Source: Streptantibioticus rubrisoli | GTDB taxonomy: Bacteria > Actinomycetota > Actinomycetes > Streptomycetales > Streptomycetaceae | Assembly (NCBI RefSeq): GCF_024436055.1 | Contig: NZ_JANFNH010000018.1 | Location: forward strand, 1 to 64,000 | Direction: 5' to 3' | Length of the DNA stretch: 64,000 nucleotides | In this document: positions 58,243-64,000 of the stretch, in pieces | How positions within the stretch are numbered: the stretch's first letter is position 1 | Layout of the letters: the number at the start of each line of letters is the position of its first letter | Notes under the pieces: model-generated | What the model was told of the DNA's origin: nothing | The model's database searches: none | The model's input: only the letters and a program-made list of their open reading frames with translations | Made by a program: the position numbers and the translations under genes

Positions 58243-58536
58243 ATGTACGTAGGGACGTTGTCCTTCGATCTGCTTCTCGGCGACGTGCGGTCGCTGAAGG
58301 AGAAGCGCTCCGTCATCCGGCCCATCGTGGCCGAGCTGCAACGCCGGTACGGCGTCAGCGTCGCCGAGGTCGGCGACCAGGACCTCTACCGCAGGGCCGA
58401 GATCGGCATCGCGGTGGTGTCCGGGGACCTCGGGCACATCAAGGGTGTACTGGACCGCTGCGAGCGCTGGATGGCCGCCCGGCCCGAGGTGGATTTGCTG
58501 TCCGCCCGGGAGCGGATCCACGGCGAAGACGACTGA
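58243..58536 (+). CDS. DUF503 family protein (YlxP)
   Basis: A 97-aa protein with the DUF503 pattern [20 protein letters not shown] and [20 protein letters not shown]. Related proteins sit between infB and rbfA in Gram-positives and have been linked to ribosome or RNA metabolism without a settled role. The ATG lacks a strong ribosome binding site. It is followed by rbfA after 35 nt. Confidence 0.92.
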   Translation: MYVGTLSFDLLLGDVRSLKEKRSVIRPIVAELQRRYGVSVAEVGDQDLYRRAEIGIAVVSGDLGHIKGVLDRCERWMAARPEVDLLSARERIHGEDD

Positions 58537-58571
58537 ACCGAACGAAGACCGAAGAAGAGAGAAGATTACGC

Positions 58572-59021
58572 ATGACCGACACCGCGCGGGCGCGCAAGCT
58601 GGCGGACCGCATCCGGGTCGTGGTCGCCGAGACCCTGCAGCGCCGGATCAAGGATCCGCGGCTGGGCTACGTGACGATCACGGACACCCGGGTCACCGGT
58701 GACCTGCGGGAGGCGACCGTCTTCTACACGGTCTTCGGCGACGAGGAGGAGCGTGCCGCCTCCGCCGCGGCGCTGGAGAGCGCCAAGGGAGTGCTGCGCT
58801 CCGAGGTCGGCCGCCAGACCGGCGTACGGTTCACCCCCACCCTCACCTTCGTCCTCGACGCGGTCCCGGACACCGCCCGGACCATCGACGACCTGCTGGC
58901 CAAGGCGCGCGCCGCCGACGCCCAGGTCCGCGAGAGCGCCGCGGGCAAGGGCTACGCGGGCGAGGCGGACCCGTACCGCAAGCCCGCCGCGCACGACGAC
59001 GAGGAGTCGGACGAAGCGTGA
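58572..59021 (+). CDS. rbfA: Ribosome-binding factor A
   Basis: A 30S maturation factor of 149 aa with a KH-like fold. Motifs: [39 protein letters not shown], and [11 protein letters not shown]. The acidic C-terminal tail is typical of streptomycetes. AGAGAGAAG lies upstream of the ATG. The stop overlaps the truB start by 4 nt (GTGA). Confidence 0.95.
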   Translation: MTDTARARKLADRIRVVVAETLQRRIKDPRLGYVTITDTRVTGDLREATVFYTVFGDEEERAASAAALESAKGVLRSEVGRQTGVRFTPTLTFVLDAVPDTARTIDDLLAKARAADAQVRESAAGKGYAGEADPYRKPAAHDDEESDEA

Positions 59022-59926
59022 GCCAGCGCAACAGGCCGATGGGCCCGGACGGACTGGTCATTGTCGACAAGCCCGCCGGGCTCACTTCGCACACTGTGGT
59101 CTCCCGGATCAGGAAGCTCGCCGGGACCCGCCGGGTCGGCCACGCCGGCACCCTCGACCCGATGGCCACCGGTGTCCTGGTGGTCGGCGTGGAGAAGGCC
59201 ACCCGGCTGCTCGGGCACCTGGCGCTGACCACCAAGACGTACCAGGCCACCATCCGGCTCGGGCAGTCCACGGTGACCGACGACGCCGAGGGCGAGGTCA
59301 CCGCCACCGCCGAGGCGTGCGGGGTGACCCGGGAGGCGCTGGAGGCGGGAGTCGCCAAGCTCACCGGTGACATCCTCCAGGTGCCGTCCAAGGTCAGCGC
59401 GATCAAGATCGACGGGAAGCGCTCGTACCGCAGGGTGCTCGACGGCGAGGACGTGGAGCTGACCGCTCGGCCGATCACCGTCTCGTCCTTCGATGTGCAC
59501 GCGGTACGCGAGGCGGTCGCCGAGGACGGCACCGCCCTGCTGGACGTGGACGTGACCGTCGACTGCTCCTCCGGCACCTACATCCGCGCCCTCGCCCGCG
59601 ACCTCGGCGCGGACCTGGGCACCGGCGGGCATCTGACCGCGCTGCGCCGCACCCGCGTCGGCCCCTACGGCATCGAACAGGCCCGGACACTGGAGGAGTT
59701 GGCGGACGACTTCGCCGTACTGCCGATCGGGCGGGCCGCGGCCGAGGCGTTCCCGCGCTGGGACGTCAGCGCCGAGCAGGCCAAGCGGTTGATCAACGGC
59801 GTACGGCAGAAGGCCCCCGGGCTCGGCGCCGGACCCATCGCGGTCTTCGGACCGGAGGACCGCTTCATCGCCCTGGTCGAGGAGCGGCGCGGCGAGACCA
59901 AGATCCTCGCGGGCTTCGCCTCCTGA
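59018..59926 (+). CDS. truB: tRNA pseudouridine55 synthase
   Basis: A 302-aa pseudouridine synthase making U55 in the T-loop of tRNAs. The catalytic Asp is in [16 protein letters not shown]. Other blocks are [29 protein letters not shown] and the C-terminal PUA-like part (GETKILAGF). The GTG overlaps rbfA. The stop codon lies inside a 19-bp tandem duplication at the left edge of a dispersed element. Confidence 0.96.
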   Translation: MSQRNRPMGPDGLVIVDKPAGLTSHTVVSRIRKLAGTRRVGHAGTLDPMATGVLVVGVEKATRLLGHLALTTKTYQATIRLGQSTVTDDAEGEVTATAEACGVTREALEAGVAKLTGDILQVPSKVSAIKIDGKRSYRRVLDGEDVELTARPITVSSFDVHAVREAVAEDGTALLDVDVTVDCSSGTYIRALARDLGADLGTGGHLTALRRTRVGPYGIEQARTLEELADDFAVLPIGRAAAEAFPRWDVSAEQAKRLINGVRQKAPGLGAGPIAVFGPEDRFIALVEERRGETKILAGFAS

Positions 59927-60093
59927 GCAGGTCAGTACCTCCTGAGCAGGTCAGTCGAGCCCGCCGCGGTCCGGCAGCGCCCTGAAGGGGCGCGGGGCTG
60001 TGTTCATGTGCGGCTCCGCCGCGTGGGCGCGACCAGCCACAGTGGTGCCGCAGACGCGTGACGGCACATCGCCGCACCCCTCAGCGGAGCGCT
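59919..60093 (+). repeat. Dispersed stem-loop element copy E, with 19-bp duplication
   Basis: A 19-bp tandem pair (59919-59937 and 59938-59956, unit CCTCCTGAGCAGGTCAGT plus one base) carries the truB stop and the element's GCAGGTC left end. The core follows: hairpin 1 at 59977-59993 (GCGCCCTGAAGGGGCGC), GTGTTCATGTGCGGCTCC, hairpin 2 and GTGGGCGCGACCAGCC. The right end reads CAGCGGAGCGCT without the final AG. It probably terminates truB. Confidence 0.92.
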
Positions 60094-60318
60094 GTGCGCC
60101 ACCGTGAGCGCGGGCCGGGGCGGTTGGCCGCCCGGGCCCGCACTCGACGATTCCCCTCCGATCTTCTCTTATCCGCCCCGAACTGCGGATTCACCCCAAC
60201 GGGCAGGCGCTCGGAGTGAATCCCGTGGTGTCCGGGGGCGCTTTCGCCGCGCGCCCTGTCCTGTCGATCACCACCCGCCTACCGTCAGACGGGGGAGAGC
60301 TCGGTGGGAGGTTCGTGG
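60094..60318 (+). promoter_or_regulatory. Upstream region of the large P-loop protein gene
   Basis: No gene is seen. The less GC-rich stretch at about 60150-60200 (ATCTTCTCTTATCC) is the likely promoter area. Two possible ribosome binding sites occur: GGGGGAG at 60291-60297, serving a GTG at 60304, and GGGAGG at 60306-60311, serving the ATG at 60319. Confidence 0.4.
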
Positions 60319-63300
60319 ATGGCGCTTGGGGTCCCACCCGGCGCGGGTCAGGGAAAGGCCGATCCGGACGAGTCGCTGGTGCGGCTGTGCGATCTGGCCG
60401 GTCGGCCGCGCGGCACCGGGTTTCTCATCGACACCAACGGCACGCTGCTGACCAGCCATGAGGCCGTGGACGGGCTGCGCCGCCTGGTACTGCACGTCCG
60501 CCCGTCGCCCTCCGCCACCCTGGGCGCCAGCGCTTCGCCGCACGGCGCACACGTCGGCGAGCAGACCTTCCTGGTCGAGGCCGAGGCGATCACCCCGCTG
60601 CCGGAGCAGGGGCTGGCGCTGGTCGCCACCGAGGGGCTTGTGGTGCCTCCGCTGCCGGTCGCCGAGAGCGGACCCGCCGACCCGGACGGCTGGGTGCGGC
60701 TGCATGCCGAGGGCTGGGTGCACGCGGCCGTGGTCGGCACCGTGTCGGCCACGTACACCGCCACCGACCGCTTCCATCTGCTGGGCGAGGTCTACGAGTT
60801 GGTCACCGGAACCCCGGAGGCGCTGCGCGGCGGGCCGCTGGTCTCCGGCAGCCCGCTGGTGGACACCAGGACCGGCGCGGTGCTCGGCGTGGTGGCCACC
60901 GCCGTACACGCCGCGCACGCCGCGACCGGCTTCGCCATCCCGCTGCGCGCCGAGGGCCCGCTGGCCGAACCGCTCGCCCGCAACGCGGCCACCGTGCCCG
61001 CCTACGGCGCCCATCTGAACCTGGCCGGGGCGCTGCAGCTCACCGCCACCTCGGTCGGCTCGGCGGGCGCCGGACGCCCCCGCGATCTGCGCGAGCCGGA
61101 GCACCGACCGGCGGTCGAGGCCGAGTTGCGCAAGTTCCTGGACGGCACCGGCGAACGCGGCCCGCTGGTGCTCGGCCTGGTCGGCGACCCCGGCTGCGGC
61201 CGCACCACGGAGCTGGGCGCGCTGGCCGCCCGCCGCGCCCGGGGCGCCCGCCCCGCGCCCACCGTATGGCTGCGCGGCGCCGAACTGCGGCCCGGCGACG
61301 GCGGGTTGAAGGAGGCGGTGGAACGGGCGCTGCGGGCCGCCGGGCGGATCATCGACGCCTCGGGCGGGGTCGGCGAGGCAGGGCAGGCGGAGGGCGTCAC
61401 ACCCGACGCGGTGGCGCATCTGGCCCGCGCCGCGGACCGTCCGCTGCTGGTGCTGCTGGACGCGCCCGAGGAGATGCCCCCGGTGCTGGCGCACGCCCTG
61501 CCCGACTGGACCGCGGGCACCGCGAGTTGGCTGCGGGCCGCCGGAGTCAGGCTGGTGGTGGCCTGCCGCCCGGAGTACTGGGAGCGGGCCGGTGCGCTGT
61601 TCCCGGCCGAGCTGCTGTACCGGCCCGAGGCCCCCGGTACCGCGCCGGGCGGCCCCGCGCGGGCACTTCCCGCCTGCCTACGGCTCGGCGACCTCACCCC
61701 GGAGCAGGCCGAACGGGCCCGTGAGCGCTACGGGATCCCGGACGGCGCGATCGACCCGGCGGATGCCGCGCATCCGCTGACGCTGCGGCTGCTGGCCGAG
61801 GTCCGCGCGGCCAACCCGGAGCTGGCCGGGTGCCCGGACCGGTACGCGGTCTTCTCCGCCTACCTGGACCTGGTGTGCCTGCGGATCGCGGTACGGCTCG
61901 CGGTGGCCGGTTCCGAGCAGCTCGCCGGTAGCGCGGTGCGGCGGCTGGCCGCCCGGGTCGCCGGGCAGGTGCACGAGGCGGCGCGGCAGTGCCTGGGGCC
62001 GGGCCAGGGGGAGTTGGACCGGGAGACGTTCGAGGAGGTTTTCCCGTGGCGCAGCGGCTGGGCGTCCGCGGTGCTCACCGAGGGGCTGTTGGTGCCCGCG
62101 GGCGCCGGATACCGGTTCGCGCACGAGGAGTTCGGCGACTGGCTGCAGGCCGGGCACCTCGATCTGGACGCCGCGCTGCACGCCCTGGTCCACCGCTGGC
62201 AGAGCGCGCCTCCCGACCACCAGGAGGCCCCGGTGCGGCTGCCGTCCCGCCCGGTGACGACGGTGCGCACCGGCACCCACGACGACCGGCTGCCACCGCC
62301 CCCGCCCGCCCCCTCCGTCGCCCCCACCCAGCCGCCGCACGCGCTGCCGGTGCCCCGGCACCGGATCGGCCCGGTGGTGCAGGCCCTGCTGCTGGCCGGG
62401 CGGCGGGACGGCACGGCCGAACTCGCCCACCGGCTCGACGACTTGATCGGCGCGCTGGACGCGGGCGCGGCGGAGCCCACCCGGCTGGTGACCGGCGGCC
62501 AGCCGCCGGACCGGACGCACGGCCGCGGCGCCGACGCGTCCGACGAGCGGCGCGCGGACGCCACCTGGTGGGCGGCGCACCTGCTCGGCGAGGTGCTGCT
62601 GCGCGTCCCCGACGCCGCGCCGTACCGCGATGTGCTGCGGCGGCTGGCGGAGCGGATCACCGTGCGCTCACTGCGGCACGGCGGGTTCGACTCGCCGCGA
62701 CTGCCCGCCGGGCTGGCCGAGTTCGGCCCCTGGTTCTGGCTGCGGCTGCCGCTGGACACCGCGGCCCGGCTGGATCTGCTGCGGCTACTGCTGCCCGCCG
62801 ACGGGCCGCCCCCGGCCAGAAGCCGCGGCACGGGCGGGGACCGGTTCCTGACCGCGGCCGGTGAACTGCTGTGCGCCGACGCGGACGTGGCGCTGCCGCT
62901 GATCTGCGGCTGGTTCGACGACGACCGGCCGCTGCCCGCCGCCCCGGGACCGGGCCGTACCCCGACGGTGGCGTCCGCCGCCCAGGCGCTGCTGCACACC
63001 CACCGGCACCGCGCCATCGACGCGCTGACCGAGGCGCTGGTCGCGGCCGCCCATCCGCGCGCCGACGAACTGCTCGCCTCGCTCGCCGAGGACGAGCCCT
63101 CCGCGCTGTGCCGCGCGGTGGACCGCTGGGCGCACGACGACCGCCCGGAACGCCATGTGGCCGCCGCGGCCTACGGATTGCGCGCCGCCACCCACGTCAC
63201 CTCCGAGGCGGACCGCCAACTGCTGCGCTACGCCGCCCTGGCCCTGCTCGGCCGCAGCGACACCTGCTCACTGCACGGCGCGGCGCTCGCGTTGCTGGTA

Positions 63301-63813
63301 CGGGACCCGGTGACCCGCAACCGCTATCTGGAGCGGGCGCTGGCCCGCTTCGCGGCGGCGGACCCGTACATTCCGGCGAGCGTGCTGGGCGCCGCGCTGG
63401 CCACCCATCCCGAGCCGGTACTGGCCGCCTTCCAGGCCCGGCTGCGCGAGCCGGGCCCACGTGCCGCCGAGGTACTGGCCGAGCTGGCCCGGGTCACCAC
63501 CCCGGCACTGGCCCGCCGCGCCGCGGCGCTCGTCCGCGCTTACGCGGAGCACTGCCCGGAGGGCGCCCGCGACGTGGCCGACTACCTCGAACTGCGCCTG
63601 GAACAAGGCCCCGGCGCCCGCGCCGTCCTCTTCCCACTGGCGGTCGGCCTGCTACGCGACCCCCGGGCCGAAGTACGCAGAGCACTCGCGCCCGTACTCA
63701 CCGCATCCGGCTCCGCGGTCTCGCGCCCCCTGCGACGGGAACTCCTCCAGGTCCTCCTGGAAGACGAACACGACGCGGCGGTGCTGGAAGCGGTCCGCCG
63801 CGGCACGGCCTGA
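60319..63813 (+). CDS. Trypsin-like pseudoprotease fused to P-loop domain
   Basis: A 1164-aa soluble protein. Residues 1 to about 215 fit a trypsin-like fold (GTGFLIDTNGTLLTSHEAVD, with the His at 47, and LRGGPLVSGSPLVD). The catalytic Asp position (QGLALVA) is Gly and the Ser position before GGP is Arg170. Residues about 275-640 resemble a STAND/AAA-type NTPase: Walker A GDPGCGRTT has Arg295 for Lys, Walker B is LLVLLDAPEE (Asp381), then a winged-helix-like RFAHEEFGDWLQ. After a Pro-rich linker (about 655-675) the C-terminal 480 residues look like helical HEAT/TPR-like repeats. Similar trypsin-NTPase fusions have been proposed as conflict or signalling proteins. The alternative start is a GTG at 60304. 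Confidence 0.8.
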   Translation: MALGVPPGAGQGKADPDESLVRLCDLAGRPRGTGFLIDTNGTLLTSHEAVDGLRRLVLHVRPSPSATLGASASPHGAHVGEQTFLVEAEAITPLPEQGLALVATEGLVVPPLPVAESGPADPDGWVRLHAEGWVHAAVVGTVSATYTATDRFHLLGEVYELVTGTPEALRGGPLVSGSPLVDTRTGAVLGVVATAVHAAHAATGFAIPLRAEGPLAEPLARNAATVPAYGAHLNLAGALQLTATSVGSAGAGRPRDLREPEHRPAVEAELRKFLDGTGERGPLVLGLVGDPGCGRTTELGALAARRARGARPAPTVWLRGAELRPGDGGLKEAVERALRAAGRIIDASGGVGEAGQAEGVTPDAVAHLARAADRPLLVLLDAPEEMPPVLAHALPDWTAGTASWLRAAGVRLVVACRPEYWERAGALFPAELLYRPEAPGTAPGGPARALPACLRLGDLTPEQAERARERYGIPDGAIDPADAAHPLTLRLLAEVRAANPELAGCPDRYAVFSAYLDLVCLRIAVRLAVAGSEQLAGSAVRRLAARVAGQVHEAARQCLGPGQGELDRETFEEVFPWRSGWASAVLTEGLLVPAGAGYRFAHEEFGDWLQAGHLDLDAALHALVHRWQSAPPDHQEAPVRLPSRPVTTVRTGTHDDRLPPPPPAPSVAPTQPPHALPVPRHRIGPVVQALLLAGRRDGTAELAHRLDDLIGALDAGAAEPTRLVTGGQPPDRTHGRGADASDERRADATWWAAHLLGEVLLRVPDAAPYRDVLRRLAERITVRSLRHGGFDSPRLPAGLAEFGPWFWLRLPLDTAARLDLLRLLLPADGPPPARSRGTGGDRFLTAAGELLCADADVALPLICGWFDDDRPLPAAPGPGRTPTVASAAQALLHTHRHRAIDALTEALVAAAHPRADELLASLAEDEPSALCRAVDRWAHDDRPERHVAAAAYGLRAATHVTSEADRQLLRYAALALLGRSDTCSLHGAALALLVRDPVTRNRYLERALARFAAADPYIPASVLGAALATHPEPVLAAFQARLREPGPRAAEVLAELARVTTPALARRAAALVRAYAEHCPEGARDVADYLELRLEQGPGARAVLFPLAVGLLRDPRAEVRRALAPVLTASGSAVSRPLRRELLQVLLEDEHDAAVLEAVRRGTA

Positions 63814-63862
63814 GCGCGGCCCCGAAGGGGCGCAGGAAACCGCGCGACCAGCCACCATGGTG
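63814..63862 (+). repeat. Dispersed element copy F, short form
   Basis: It starts with the first base after the stop codon. Hairpin 1 (GCCCCGAAGGGGC, 63819-63831) and the block CGCGCGACCAGCCACCATGG are kept, but the GTGTTCATG... hairpin 2 segment is missing and replaced by AGGAAAC. I recall this short form as a common streptomycete intergenic sequence. Nothing recognisable lies in 63863-64000. Confidence 0.8.
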
Positions 63863-64000
63863 CGGTGGCGGCTGGGCGGGAGAACAGACCCCGAAGCCCC
63901 CGGCCCAGAGGGAGAAAACCCCAGGACAGGAACCCGAACCCACAGCCAGCGCGGCGACATGGCACTCTTGGACCGGCACACTGGAATTTCTGTTGCGGGC

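Noticed and set aside
54786-58325. Long minus-strand frame opposite infB
   Set aside because: Antisense to a certain gene; low-complexity Thr/Arg/Gly runs mirror the IF-2 linker.
1-64000. CRISPR array, prophage, insertion sequence or integrated plasmid
   Set aside because: No regularly spaced repeats, transposase, integrase or att-like duplications were seen; the dispersed element has no coding capacity and no clear target-site duplications.
1-64000. tRNA or rRNA genes
   Set aside because: I scanned intergenic regions for the T-loop GGTTCGAATC-type box and acceptor pairing and found none.

Overview
The window is about 64 kb of very GC-rich DNA from an actinomycete, most likely Streptomyces or a close relative (Streptomycetaceae). 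The evidence is strong G/C preference at third codon positions, frequent GTG starts, 1-4 nt gene overlaps, and a housekeeping order typical of the group: rpsB-tsf-pyrH-frr-cdsA-rlmN at the left, and dxr-M50 protease-ispG-(GNAT)-(GNAT)-proS-(three minus-strand genes)-rimP-nusA-ylxR-infB-DUF503-rbfA-truB at the right. I saw no tRNA, rRNA, CRISPR array, transposase or integrase. Nothing suggests a recent genomic island; the accessory genes look like the normal chromosomal content between these two housekeeping blocks.

Layout. 1-830: minus-strand M23-type secreted protein, cut by the window edge. 1221-6978: translation, pyrimidine and phospholipid genes. 7031-9880: a TPP riboswitch and the three-gene ECF transporter ykoE-ykoD-ykoC. 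10016-11808: a two-gene ABC exporter on the minus strand whose ATPase has eroded motifs. 11978-40940: a large polyamine/GABA and aldehyde catabolism region with two class III aminotransferases, four aldehyde dehydrogenases, a potDABC polyamine importer, a PuuB-like FAD oxidase, an adenosine deaminase family member, and Lrp, TrmB and two PucR regulators. Interspersed in it are a sedolisin protease, a Uma2 protein, a PAP2 phosphatase and a TraG/VirD4-like P-loop membrane protein. 41166-43103: acyl-CoA dehydrogenase. 43183-47098: MEP isoprenoid genes dxr and ispG flanking a site-2 protease. 47161-52710: two acetyltransferases, prolyl-tRNA synthetase, an APH(6)-like kinase, a DUF4439 protein and a lipoprotein. 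52978-59926: the nusA-infB operon region. 60319-63813: a large protein with a trypsin-like fold and a P-loop region, both lacking key residues.

How the genes work together. The central region reads as a catabolic module. PotDABC would import putrescine or spermidine. The class III aminotransferase and/or the FAD oxidase would turn free or gamma-glutamylated polyamines into aldehydes, the aldehyde dehydrogenases would oxidise these, and GabT would move the resulting GABA to succinate semialdehyde. Lrp-type and PucR-type regulators lie next to their probable targets. No gamma-glutamylpolyamine synthetase or hydrolase is present, so those steps must be encoded elsewhere.

The least expected structure is a dispersed element of about 150 bp, present in five long copies and one short one (23070, 30656, 39194, 50645, 59927, 63814). 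It carries two stem-loops and sits with striking precision at stop codons. The other main points are the pseudo-protease/P-loop protein at the right end, the degenerate ABC ATPase, and the atypical codon use of ispG.
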